Positions 32,976-40,984 of a DNA stretch of 56,553 nt are shown in pieces; position 1 is the first letter of the stretch; every line of letters starts with the position of its first letter. Position numbers and translations under genes: made by a program. The notes under the pieces are model-generated. The model was given only the letters and a program-made list of their open reading frames with translations. It made no database searches and was not told the DNA's origin. Origin of the DNA: Deltaproteobacteria bacterium (GTDB taxonomy: Bacteria > Desulfobacterota > Desulfomonilia > Desulfomonilales > Desulfomonilaceae). The stretch covers positions 1 to 56,553 of the forward strand of contig JAJYDQ010000019.1 in the NCBI GenBank assembly GCA_021777225.1. The letters run 5' to 3'.

Positions 32976-34841
32976 TTACTTGACAACTTCGGTGGATAAA
33001 GATGTTTTGTCACCAAATACGGCATTCACAGTAAGTCGGGATTTTGGGTCAGATAGCAGACCGTTGTCCGCAGCATAAAGATAAATGGTTCTTCGACCGG
33101 TAACAAGAGTATTAAGTGGTCCTCCCTTGACATTAATCAACTGATAGATTTTAGGATACAAGGCCACTCCTAAAAACATTTCAGGCGCCTTGGGCTCACT
33201 TGACCATCTGACCACTCCATCCGGCCCTAAAAGGTCAACCCGCTGCAGCTTTTTATCTTCAACCTGAAGCTTCATTATGAAAGTTCCATCAAGGTATCCA
33301 TCTTTACCCGGTCGGGTGCTCGTATTAACCAGATCAGCCAGAAAGCCTCTAAACTCGCAGGTAATGAGTCCTTTAGCCTTTGGGCCCGTGTCAACTTCCG
33401 GAGCGACAGTGGAAGTTGTCGCAAGTCCCTTTTTTACCATCTGCTGATAATACGAGCCATCAGCGAGCCGGACAATTATCCTCAGGTTTTGGTTCGTCCG
33501 TGCCAGATCTCCAGGATCGTAGGCGTAAAGGTAAAATTGTGTCCTTCCTTCAATTGGAATAGAGATTGAACCGTCCGGTTTATTAAGGAGTGCGGTCGGC
33601 GCCCTTTGATAAGCCACAGCCAGACCCCACGCTCCGGCGGAGGTCCCGAAAGTGCCCCATTTTCTGACAACCCCAGTCACGCTGTTTATTTCAATCCCAG
33701 TGATTGTATTCTTCGGGTTGACATCTATATCCAAACCGAAAACCGAATCAGGCTTGCCGTCAGGTTTAATTTCAGGATAAGGCCCAACAGCGTCGGTTGG
33801 AAAGAAACCAAGCCACTCGCCCAGGAAATTGACCTTCGTTCCCTGGCCTCCGCTGGCAGCGGTTTCCTCGGAAGACTCTTTGTCGCTTAGAGGGGACTTT
33901 TCTGCCTTTGTCCAATAGATTTGTCCATCTGAAAAAGCCACATTAACCCTAAAATCCGTTTTGCCTCCTTCGATAGCGCCGCTGTCGGCGACATACAGAT
34001 TAAGATCAACCTTATCTTTAACTACAAGCTTCAACGATCCGTCCGGTTCATTGATCAATCGCGTCGGCTCGTTTTTCAAAGCAACGCCTATGGGAGGATT
34101 ATTGCTGGTTGGAACCGTGTCCCATACTGCCTTTTCGCCATCTATATTTCTAATTTCTATTGCGCTTATCTCCCTATCTTTGGTTTCAAGCTTAAGTTCG
34201 AAAAGACCGTCGGGCTTGTTGTCTCCCTCAATTTTTTTGCCGAATCCAACCGCGTCGTAATTTGAAATTCCTTTTAAGTACGCGGACATCCTTACAGGAT
34301 AAACCGTCTGCCCTGGTGTCCCTGCTGTTTGGCTTACTCCCGCCTCCTCTTGGACCTGCTTATTGAAGGTCGAACCATCCGCGAACTTCACCCGAACTTG
34401 ATATTTACGATCTTGTTTAGAAAATTTACCATCGTCAGTCATAAAAAGAAGCAAATTCTGGTCAGATAGGGGACGCGATTTAAGCTCCCCCTCCTTACGG
34501 TTTAAAATGTCTGACGGATTTTTGGCTAGGGCGATTCCGAGATAATCCGAGTTGTGATTTTCAAGATGTGAGGTCCACGATTTCGAAGGATTCGAAGCGA
34601 TGACTTCAATTTCTTCAATTCTTTTGTCCGCGAGAGGTGTTGAAAACGTAAGAGAAAATACAGCGTCAGGAACGCCGTCCGGCTCTGGTTTCGTCTTGCC
34701 TACCCTGTCTGTCTTTTTTACGCCAAGGAAAGAACACGCGCCTATAGGTGCGTTTTCAGCATTGAGAATTGACGACCAATGGCACAAAATTCCCATTAAA
34801 ACAAACAATAAGACTATTCTTTTCAGCTTGCCGGAGTACAG
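32976..34841 (-). CDS. Exported protein made of four repeated ~130-residue domains, unknown
   Basis: About 620 residues. A signal peptide is evident (KLKRIVLLFVLMGILCHW, cut near AENA). The basic part of it lies upstream of the first ATG/TTG choices, so the start is probably the CTG at 34841, nine bases after GGAGGT; a TTG at 34808 is the later alternative. The mature protein is four repeats. Each begins with a short beta strand plus a PDG-x-D-x-hydrophobic segment (EPDGVPDAVFSL, NKPDGLFELKL, KPDGKPDSVFGL, GKDGYLDGTFIM). Each continues with an I-x-x-I-E/D segment and a tryptophan (AVWDT, RKWGTF, VRWSS), then a LN-PDGSL segment, and ends LYAADxG. Looks like a calcium- or ligand-binding beta-sandwich; not recognised. 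Confidence 0.7.
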   Translation of the reverse strand: MYSGKLKRIVLLFVLMGILCHWSSILNAENAPIGACSFLGVKKTDRVGKTKPEPDGVPDAVFSLTFSTPLADKRIEEIEVIASNPSKSWTSHLENHNSDYLGIALAKNPSDILNRKEGELKSRPLSDQNLLLFMTDDGKFSKQDRKYQVRVKFADGSTFNKQVQEEAGVSQTAGTPGQTVYPVRMSAYLKGISNYDAVGFGKKIEGDNKPDGLFELKLETKDREISAIEIRNIDGEKAVWDTVPTSNNPPIGVALKNEPTRLINEPDGSLKLVVKDKVDLNLYVADSGAIEGGKTDFRVNVAFSDGQIYWTKAEKSPLSDKESSEETAASGGQGTKVNFLGEWLGFFPTDAVGPYPEIKPDGKPDSVFGLDIDVNPKNTITGIEINSVTGVVRKWGTFGTSAGAWGLAVAYQRAPTALLNKPDGSISIPIEGRTQFYLYAYDPGDLARTNQNLRIIVRLADGSYYQQMVKKGLATTSTVAPEVDTGPKAKGLITCEFRGFLADLVNTSTRPGKDGYLDGTFIMKLQVEDKKLQRVDLLGPDGVVRWSSEPKAPEMFLGVALYPKIYQLINVKGGPLNTLVTGRRTIYLYAADNGLLSDPKSRLTVNAVFGDKTSLSTEVVK

Positions 34842-35032
34842 TTTGCTGATACCTCCAGAATAAATCGACAGTTTCTGAAATTCATTTACAATTCAAAATC
34901 TATTGCATAACATATTGTAATGTCAATCTATAAGTGCTGAAAAATTGTAATCTTTTCAGAAAACAGAACGAGTCACGCAAGCGGATACATTTTTTTACAA
35001 TCTTAAATTCTAATAGAATAAAGGAGACAGTT

Positions 35033-35818
35033 TTGATCAAGATTGGGATCATTGGTGGATCAGGATTCGATGAGCCGGATTTTCTGTCGTTCTCCAAATC
35101 AATTAAAATGGGCACACCTTTTGGACATCTTTCCGCTGACCCTGTGATAGGATTGCTGGGTTCAACAGAGGTTGTGTCGCTGAATCGTCATGGTAAGGGC
35201 CACAGAATAGCTCCTTCCCAAGTAAACTATAGGGCTAATATCTGGGCCATGAAAGAACTCGGAGTTACCCATGTAATAGCTACGACCGCTTGTGGTTCCC
35301 TAAGGGAGGAAATTGAACCTGGCCACCTGGTTTTCCCTGACCAATTCATTGATTGGACCAGGAATAGAAAGTCAACTTTTCACGAAGGTGACCAGGTGGC
35401 GCACGTATCTATGGCGGACCCCTTCTGCGGACGTATGCGGAAGGTGTTGATAGATGCGGCGAATGTCCAATCGATAAAATTTCATGCCGCTGGAGTTGTT
35501 GTAACGATTGAAGGACCCAGGTTCTCTACAAGAGCTGAAAGTAAAATGTTTCGTGCCTTGGGGGCCGACATAGTCAATATGTCAACATCGCCGGAGGCGA
35601 CTCTGGCCCGGGAATCGGGGATATGTTACGCAGTAGTGGCAATGACCACTGATTATGACTGCTGGCGACACTCTGATGAAGCCGTTACCTGGGAAATGAT
35701 AGCCTCCACCATGAAAAAAAACGTTTTGAACGTCAAAAAGATATTTTTGACAGCGGCGCCTGCAATAAATTTCGAAGACTGCGACTGTCGCAGAGCTTTG
35801 GAAGGCGCTCTTGTTTGA
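35033..35818 (+). CDS. mtnP: S-methyl-5'-thioadenosine phosphorylase
   Basis: 261 residues from the TTG at 35033 (AAGGAG six bases ahead), where the conserved IKIGIIGGSGFDE begins. It is a trimeric or hexameric purine nucleoside phosphorylase of the MTAP type: phosphorolysis of methylthioadenosine to adenine and methylthioribose 1-phosphate. SLNRHGKGHRIAPSQVNYRAN carries the phosphate and substrate residues, VTIEGPRFSTRAES and NMSTSPEATLARE follow, and MTTDYDCW near residue 205 is the aminopurine-type signature. An S-methylthioinosine variant is less likely because of that motif. Adenine deaminase is encoded 62 bases downstream, which uses the adenine released. Confidence 0.92.
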   Translation: MIKIGIIGGSGFDEPDFLSFSKSIKMGTPFGHLSADPVIGLLGSTEVVSLNRHGKGHRIAPSQVNYRANIWAMKELGVTHVIATTACGSLREEIEPGHLVFPDQFIDWTRNRKSTFHEGDQVAHVSMADPFCGRMRKVLIDAANVQSIKFHAAGVVVTIEGPRFSTRAESKMFRALGADIVNMSTSPEATLARESGICYAVVAMTTDYDCWRHSDEAVTWEMIASTMKKNVLNVKKIFLTAAPAINFEDCDCRRALEGALV

Positions 35819-35880
35819 GCTACTAAATTGGGTAATGCCTGATCATTACAAACAATTTTTTGAAACATGGAGTAATTGGT

Positions 35881-37593
35881 ATGGATTTAAAAGAAAAAAT
35901 TACCCTGGCTCTTGGAAATGAACCAGTTGACTTGTTGCTGAAAAACGCAAATGTCGTCAACGTTTTCTCCGGCCGAATACACAACGCGTCTATCGCCGTG
36001 CATAAGGATCTAATAGTAGGATTTGGAGATTATGAAACTAAACATGCGGTTGATTTGAATGGAGCTTTTGTTGCTCCGGGCTTTATTGACGGTCACATCC
36101 ATCTTGAATCCAGCATGCTCACCATAGCCGAACTGGCTCGCAATGTTGTTCCTCTAGGCACTACCTCTGTAGTGACCGATCCTCACGAAATAGCAAATGT
36201 TCACGGTCTGGCGGGGATAAAGTATATTCTGGATTCAAGTGAGGGCCTGCCTCTGCGCGTTTTCGTGATGTTTCCATCGTGTGTCCCAGCGACACCTTTT
36301 GAGACATCGGGCGCCACGTTAGGATCGGATGATATGGTTAAATTTCGGGAACATGAGAGAATCTTAGGTTTGGCCGAAATGATGAATTTCCCTGGCGTGA
36401 TTCTAATGGATCAGGATGTTCTAAAGAAGATCAATGTATTCAAGGATAAAATAATCGACGGGCATGCCCCCGGCCTCTCAGGGAAAAACCTCACCGCATA
36501 CAGAATAGCGGGTATTGGGTCCGACCACGAATGCTGTGGTTTGGAAGAAGCGAGAGAGAAGCTGGATATCGGCATGAAAATTATGATCAGAGAAGGGTCG
36601 GCGGCAAAAAATCTGGATTCGTTATTGCCCCTTGTCGACTCTCATAATTCTCGAAACATCATGCTGGTTGCGGATGATCTACATCCAGACGATATCTTGA
36701 GTAAAGGCCATCTTAATTATCTGCTGCAACGTGTGCGCGGCAAAGGCTTGGATCCGGTGAGGGCGATACAGATGGTAACAATTAATCCAGCCTCCTATTT
36801 TGGTCTCAAAAATGTCGGGGCGATTTTGCCAGGGTATAAGGCCGATTTTGTCATCCTGGAAGACTTGGAAAAATTTAGAGTTAAATCCGTGTACAGTTCA
36901 GGCCTGAAGATTTCTGAAGAAGGGCAATACATTGGAACGTTTGCCAACTTAGATGTTTCGAAGCTTCCACCGAGTTGCAATGTGGCCTGGGACCGCGTGT
37001 CCGATTTCAAAGTAATTGCAGAAGGAGCCTCTGTAAATGTGATTCAGGTGATTCCTGGGCAAATTGTGACCAAGCGGTCTGTCGAAAAAACACCTAGCGT
37101 CAATGGAATGGTCAGTTCAGATGTTGAGAGAGACCTGCTGAAAATTGCTGTAATAGAGAGACATCGGGGTTCAGGGGCCTACGCTGTCGGCCTTATCAAA
37201 GGTTTCGGACTCAAGAAAGGAGCAATAGCGTCATCCGTTGCCCATGACTCTCATAACATTGTCGTAGTCGGTGTAAACGATTCCGACATGCTTATCGCCG
37301 CCAAGATGATATCCGAAATGGAGGGAGGGTTAGCCGTAGTGGTTGATGGAGAGGCGCGCGCATCTTTGCCTCTAACAATCGGTGGCTTGATGTCTAATCT
37401 ACCAATTCGCGAAGTTAAAACAAGGCTCACTGATTGCGAAACCGCTACTAGAAACCTGGGATGCTCCCTTGATGCGCCTTTTGCTACGCTTTCGTTTATG
37501 GCTTTAACTCCAATTCCTGAAATAAAAATTACTGATCAGGGTCTATTCGATTCAACCAACTTCCAATTCATATCCTTGTTCGAGACGTCTTGA
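35881..37593 (+). CDS. ade: Adenine deaminase
   Basis: 570 residues from the ATG at 35881 (GGAG eight bases ahead). Amidohydrolase-type adenine deaminase converting adenine to hypoxanthine and ammonia. It has metal ligands in FIDGHIHLESSM near residue 68, TDPHEIANVHG, a glutamate in LAEMMNFPGV, and DGHAPGLSGKNL, SDHECC and VADDLHPDD further on. The C-terminal domain shows GLIKGFGLKKGAIASSVAHDSHN and LPLTIGGLMS. Its length and motif order match the family. Together with the upstream phosphorylase it forms a short methylthioadenosine salvage route to hypoxanthine. Confidence 0.95.
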   Translation: MDLKEKITLALGNEPVDLLLKNANVVNVFSGRIHNASIAVHKDLIVGFGDYETKHAVDLNGAFVAPGFIDGHIHLESSMLTIAELARNVVPLGTTSVVTDPHEIANVHGLAGIKYILDSSEGLPLRVFVMFPSCVPATPFETSGATLGSDDMVKFREHERILGLAEMMNFPGVILMDQDVLKKINVFKDKIIDGHAPGLSGKNLTAYRIAGIGSDHECCGLEEAREKLDIGMKIMIREGSAAKNLDSLLPLVDSHNSRNIMLVADDLHPDDILSKGHLNYLLQRVRGKGLDPVRAIQMVTINPASYFGLKNVGAILPGYKADFVILEDLEKFRVKSVYSSGLKISEEGQYIGTFANLDVSKLPPSCNVAWDRVSDFKVIAEGASVNVIQVIPGQIVTKRSVEKTPSVNGMVSSDVERDLLKIAVIERHRGSGAYAVGLIKGFGLKKGAIASSVAHDSHNIVVVGVNDSDMLIAAKMISEMEGGLAVVVDGEARASLPLTIGGLMSNLPIREVKTRLTDCETATRNLGCSLDAPFATLSFMALTPIPEIKITDQGLFDSTNFQFISLFETS

Positions 37594-37653
37594 TAAATTG
37601 AGAGGCCATTGAATTTTTGGGCCGTAAAGCGCGTGTTGACACGACAGCATTAA

Positions 37654-37672
37654 TGCTTAATTATAATTTGCA
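37654..37672. promoter_or_regulatory. AT-rich palindrome, possible PerR-type operator
   Basis: TGC and GCA flank a near-perfect AT palindrome with AATTATAATT at its core, upstream of the PerR-like gene. PerR boxes have a TTATAATnATTATAA form; the centre resembles this loosely. It overlaps a TATAAT (37662-37667) that follows TTGACA (37636-37641) at a long 20-base spacing. Confidence 0.35.
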
Positions 37673-37693
37673 AGTTTTTTGACCAGTTATATA

Positions 37694-37720
37694 TTGACAT
37701 TATGTATTCAACGCGTTAAT
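37694..37720 (+). promoter_or_regulatory. Possible promoter for perR-rbr
   Basis: TTGACA at 37694-37699 is followed, 15 to 17 bases later, by GTTAAT/TAATCA at 37715-37722, about 40 bases ahead of the perR start. The -35 is consensus; the -10 is weak, which would fit regulation. Confidence 0.35.
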
Positions 37721-37757
37721 CAGTAATAGTTACCATTATGGATTGTGTGTGGTCCAA

Positions 37758-38210
37758 ATGACCGAACACCTGAGAGAAACTTCGCAAAGACGGGTCATAC
37801 TTGAAGAGTTAGGTAAACTGACTTCACATCCTACGGCAAATGAAATCTATGAATTGGTGCGCAAACGTTTGCCGAGGATCAGCTTGGGGACTGTTTATCG
37901 AAACCTGGAATTGTTGTCTCAATCAGGATTGATTCAAAAACTTGAAATGGCCGGAACGCAAAAACGTTTCGATGGAACCATTGGTAATCATTACCACATC
38001 AGATGTATTGGTTGTGGAAGGGTTGATGATTTGCGATTACCTGCAATGAAATCAATTGATGAAGCGGCCGCCGATCTGAGCGATTACGAGATCTTGTGGC
38101 ATAAAATGGAATTTGGGGGATTCTGTCCGGATTGTATCACTCCAAGATCAAAAAGAGGGGAAATCGAGATTTTAGACATCAAGAAAAACATTATTGGAAG
38201 GAAAGATTAA
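37758..38210 (+). CDS. perR: Fur-family regulator, PerR-like
   Basis: 150 residues from the ATG at 37758. The winged helix has RRVILEELGKLTSHPTANEIY and LGTVYRNLELLSQSGLI. The metal and dimer domain has RFDGTIGNHYHIRC and two CXXC zinc pairs (CIGC near residue 87 and CPDC near residue 122). The pattern fits PerR, which senses hydrogen peroxide by metal-catalysed histidine oxidation; a Fur role cannot be excluded by eye. The rubrerythrin start follows the stop directly (TAAATG), so the two are co-transcribed. It is the natural master of the oxygen-defence island downstream (inference). Confidence 0.88.
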   Translation: MTEHLRETSQRRVILEELGKLTSHPTANEIYELVRKRLPRISLGTVYRNLELLSQSGLIQKLEMAGTQKRFDGTIGNHYHIRCIGCGRVDDLRLPAMKSIDEAAADLSDYEILWHKMEFGGFCPDCITPRSKRGEIEILDIKKNIIGRKD

Positions 38211-38786
38211 ATGGTTTCACTAAAAGGATCAGAAACAGAAAGAAACCTGATAACTTCATTTGCTGGAGAATCTCAGGCGCGCAACAGATACACATATTTC
38301 TCTTCTCAGGCCCGTAAAGAAGGTCTGATTCAAATCGCGCAGATTTTTGATGAAACAGCTAACCAGGAAAAAGAGCACGCAAAGCGTTTTTTCAAGCAGT
38401 TGGAAGGTGGCGAAACCGTTGTTCAGGCGGCTTTTCCTGCGGGAATCGTGTCTGTAACAGCCGATAACCTAAGGGCTGCCGCAGCGGGTGAGCATTTCGA
38501 ATGGACAGAAATGTATCCCGGATTTGCTAAGGTAGCAAGATCTGAAGGCCTTGAAGTTGCTGCGCGAGTTTGGGAAGCAGTTTGTGTTGCGGAAAAGCAA
38601 CATGAAAAGCGTTATCTGGACCTTCTCAAAAATGTTGAATCAGGCAAGGTTTTCAAAAAGGACAAGCCTGTAGTGTGGCGTTGCATTAACTGTGGCTATC
38701 TGCATGAAGGGATAGCGGCCCCGGATTCCTGTCCAGCTTGCGCTCATCCGAAGGCTTACTTCGAGATCCTTGCGGAAAACTGGTGA
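38211..38786 (+). CDS. rbr: Rubrerythrin
   Basis: 191 residues, canonical length and order. The ferritin-like diiron domain has FAGESQARNRYTYF, NQEKEHAKRFF, GEHFEWTEMYPGFA and VAEKQHEKRY as the ExxH-type ligand sets. The C-terminal rubredoxin domain has CINCGYLHEG and CPACAHPKAYF. Rubrerythrin reduces hydrogen peroxide to water in the cytoplasm, drawing electrons through rubredoxin; two rubredoxins are encoded nearby. GGAAGG lies before the ATG inside the end of perR. Confidence 0.96.
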   Translation: MVSLKGSETERNLITSFAGESQARNRYTYFSSQARKEGLIQIAQIFDETANQEKEHAKRFFKQLEGGETVVQAAFPAGIVSVTADNLRAAAAGEHFEWTEMYPGFAKVARSEGLEVAARVWEAVCVAEKQHEKRYLDLLKNVESGKVFKKDKPVVWRCINCGYLHEGIAAPDSCPACAHPKAYFEILAENW

Positions 38787-38890
38787 TTCATCCGCTAGGT
38801 TCTAGTATATTATAGGGTGTTTACTAATCGGTCAGTTTTTTAAGATTGGAACGAGCCTAAGTAAAAGAAACACGTGGAGGTATTTTGAAA

Positions 38891-39265
38891 ATGACGGAAT
38901 TACTACAGATTTACAAATGTGAAGTTTGTGGAAACATTGTTGAGACGATTCACACCGGTCAAGGTCAACTTGTTTGTTGTGGCCAACCAATGAAGCTGTA
39001 CGTAGAGAACACCGTTGACGCAGCGAAAGAAAAGCATGTTCCGGTAAAGGAGTCTACCAACGGTGGATTGAAAGTCAAAGTCGGCAGTGTTGCCCACCCG
39101 ATGGAAGAGAAGCATCATATTGAATGGATAGAGATCATCGCTAATGATGGGAAGGCCTACCGGCAATTCCTCAAGCCGGGAGAAGCTCCGGAAGCCTTCT
39201 TCTCTGTTTCAGGCGAGTTCACGGCCCGTGAGTACTGCAATCTACACGGTCTGTGGAAAGCCTAG
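38891..39265 (+). CDS. dfx: Desulfoferrodoxin (superoxide reductase, two-iron type)
   Basis: 124 residues from the ATG at 38891 (GGAGG ten bases ahead). The N-terminal desulforedoxin domain holds centre I (YKCEVCGN and LVCCGQPM). The superoxide reductase domain holds centre II, with ligands visible in [14 protein letters not shown] and the C-terminal CNLHGLW. It reduces superoxide to hydrogen peroxide without making oxygen, taking electrons from rubredoxin. It lies 100 bases after rubrerythrin with its own ribosome site, and a rubredoxin follows. Confidence 0.96.
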   Translation: MTELLQIYKCEVCGNIVETIHTGQGQLVCCGQPMKLYVENTVDAAKEKHVPVKESTNGGLKVKVGSVAHPMEEKHHIEWIEIIANDGKAYRQFLKPGEAPEAFFSVSGEFTAREYCNLHGLWKA

Positions 39266-39352
39266 AATTCTCAGTCAATTGCGCTTACCAGTGCTTGCTA
39301 TCGCAACTGAAAAGATGACATCAGCGATTCATTACAGTTAAGGTTTGTTTAG

Positions 39353-39405
39353 CGCCGGTTTGAATGACCTCCAAAAGGACAGTGTATTAAGGAATCAATC
39401 CGGCG
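39353..39405. repeat. Long-loop inverted repeat ahead of rubredoxin gene
   Basis: CGCCGGTTTGA (39353-39363) and TCAATCCGGCG (39395-39405) pair at ten of eleven positions across a 31-base loop. It lies in the dfx-rubredoxin gap, 30 bases ahead of the rubredoxin start. It could be an operator pair or an RNA stem-loop adjusting the amount of rubredoxin. Confidence 0.4.
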
Positions 39406-39436
39406 TAACACTTGGGAGGTGATTGTGGAAGGCGGT

Positions 39437-39607
39437 ATGAAAATTTATCAATGTCAAACTACAAATTGCGGTTACATGTACAATCCCGAAAAAGGTGACC
39501 GGAAGGGAAAAATTGCTAAAGGGGTAGCTTTTGAAGATCTACCTGACGACTGGAAATGTCCGATATGTGGAGCAGGGAAAAAGATGTTCAGACCAATGGG
39601 CAGTTAA
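39437..39607 (+). CDS. Rubredoxin, CX4C (type II) form
   Basis: 56 residues. The second iron site half is normal ([13 protein letters not shown]) with the usual EDLPDDW ahead of it. The first half is [10 protein letters not shown]: four residues between the cysteines instead of two. This is the type II rubredoxin pattern known from some Desulfovibrio. [11 protein letters not shown] replaces the usual short middle loop. The start is uncertain: ATG 39437 has GGAAGGCGG close by, while a GTG at 39425 has GGGAGG five bases ahead. It likely serves superoxide reductase or rubrerythrin. Confidence 0.88.
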   Translation: MKIYQCQTTNCGYMYNPEKGDRKGKIAKGVAFEDLPDDWKCPICGAGKKMFRPMGS

Positions 39608-39647
39608 ATAGTTTTTCGGATCTTTTGAATCACTGATTGGGGCGAAT

Positions 39648-40229
39648 ATGAAAAAAGCTCATGTTTTAATGGTCTTTTTTATTGGGTTAATGTCGCTGGC
39701 GCCTGAACTGGTTATTTGTCAAAATTTGGCCGTGAATTCAAATGTCTTGACGAATCTTAATTTTGACGCTCCGGAAAACCTTGCCGATAAAAAGTATTTG
39801 GGACTTAACGATGGACCGAATTTCAAGCTTTCCCAGATAAGGGCAAAATTTATTATCATTGAGATCTTTAGTATGTACTGCCCTATTTGTCAGGGTGACG
39901 CTGCCGTAGTAAATGAGTTACACGATCTTGCGCTTAAGGTCCCCAAACTTCGGGACAGCATTAAAATTGTAGGAATTGGGGCAGGCAACACCCCGTATGA
40001 AGTAAGCGTTTTCAAAAAAAAGTTTAATGTTTCTTTTCCACTTATAGCTGATGACAATTTCCTCGTGCAGAAAGCCTTAAGCGAGAACATTCGCACACCC
40101 ACTTTTTTGGTTGGAAAATTAATGATGGATGGCAAGTTCAAAATAGTTTTCACCAAGGTTGGAGCTATAAAGAACGCTGGTGAATTTTTAAAAGAGGTTG
40201 TGACTGCGTCGAATTCGGGTAGAGGTTGA
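39648..40229 (+). CDS. Exported thioredoxin-like (TlpA/AhpC-TSA type) protein
   Basis: 193 residues. The signal peptide runs through VLMVFFIGLMSLAPELVI, with cleavage near residue 25. The thioredoxin fold has an active site CPIC (SMYCPICQGD, residues about 84 to 87) and the cis-proline region TPTFLVG near residue 150. A periplasmic thiol-disulfide or peroxide-reducing role is likely. The stop lies just before the start of a second exported peroxiredoxin-like gene, so the two act as a pair. Confidence 0.82.
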   Translation: MKKAHVLMVFFIGLMSLAPELVICQNLAVNSNVLTNLNFDAPENLADKKYLGLNDGPNFKLSQIRAKFIIIEIFSMYCPICQGDAAVVNELHDLALKVPKLRDSIKIVGIGAGNTPYEVSVFKKKFNVSFPLIADDNFLVQKALSENIRTPTFLVGKLMMDGKFKIVFTKVGAIKNAGEFLKEVVTASNSGRG

Positions 40230-40234
40230 TCGCT

Positions 40235-40837
40235 ATGCGTAAGATACAGAGTGCTATTGTGTTCGTGGCTTTTACTGGTTTATGTCAGCTCATGACCTTA
40301 TCGTTTTCCTGGGGCGCCTCGGTCCCCGCTGATTCGTCAATTTACGATCCCGGGAAGCTGAAGGCGATTGACAGCTCTACAATTCTCAAGGTTGGAGACA
40401 TCGCACCTGATTTTTCGGCGCCATCATTGTCGGGCAAACTCATTACACTGAGTCAATACCTCAATAAGAAAAATGTCGTTTTGTCATTTGTCCCCGCTGC
40501 CTGGACTCCTGTATGCTCTCAACAGTGGCCCGGTTACAATATTGCTAAAGACCTGTTCGACAAGTATGACACTCAATTGATTGGGATTTCCGTAGACAAC
40601 ATTCCGACTCTGTACGCATGGACAAAGGAAATGGGCCATTTGTGGTTCCCTGTGGTTTCTGATTTTTGGCCTCACGGGGCAGTGGCGAAAAAATATGGTA
40701 TTTTAAGATCAAATGGTGTGTCGGAAAGAGCATTGTTTGTAATCGACAAAAAAGGTGTCATCCGATACATAGATGTCCATGACATAAACTCCATGCCAAA
40801 GCTCGAAAACCTTATCAGGGAGCTTGAAAAATTGTAG
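40235..40837 (+). CDS. Exported peroxiredoxin-like protein
   Basis: 200 residues from the ATG at 40235 (AGAGG nine bases ahead). A signal peptide is followed by an AhpC/TSA domain: KVGDIAPDFSAPSLSGK, then PAAWTPVCSQQWPGY with the peroxidatic cysteine near residue 89 in a PxxxTxxC setting, and LFVIDKKGVIRYI near the end. No resolving cysteine is evident elsewhere in the mature part, so it is 1-Cys-like and may be reduced by the thioredoxin-like partner encoded directly upstream. The setting suggests peroxide removal outside the cytoplasm. Confidence 0.83.
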   Translation: MRKIQSAIVFVAFTGLCQLMTLSFSWGASVPADSSIYDPGKLKAIDSSTILKVGDIAPDFSAPSLSGKLITLSQYLNKKNVVLSFVPAAWTPVCSQQWPGYNIAKDLFDKYDTQLIGISVDNIPTLYAWTKEMGHLWFPVVSDFWPHGAVAKKYGILRSNGVSERALFVIDKKGVIRYIDVHDINSMPKLENLIRELEKL

Positions 40838-40984
40838 GAGCCAATTACGACTTTACGAGACTTGACTCAGACACGGGTTCACCAGAACTCTATTAATTGA
40901 TCCAGAAATATTTATGACAAATGTAAACCATTTTAAACTTCCATTTATTGTTCAATGACTTTTGTTTTCAGGCGGTGTGGGACG

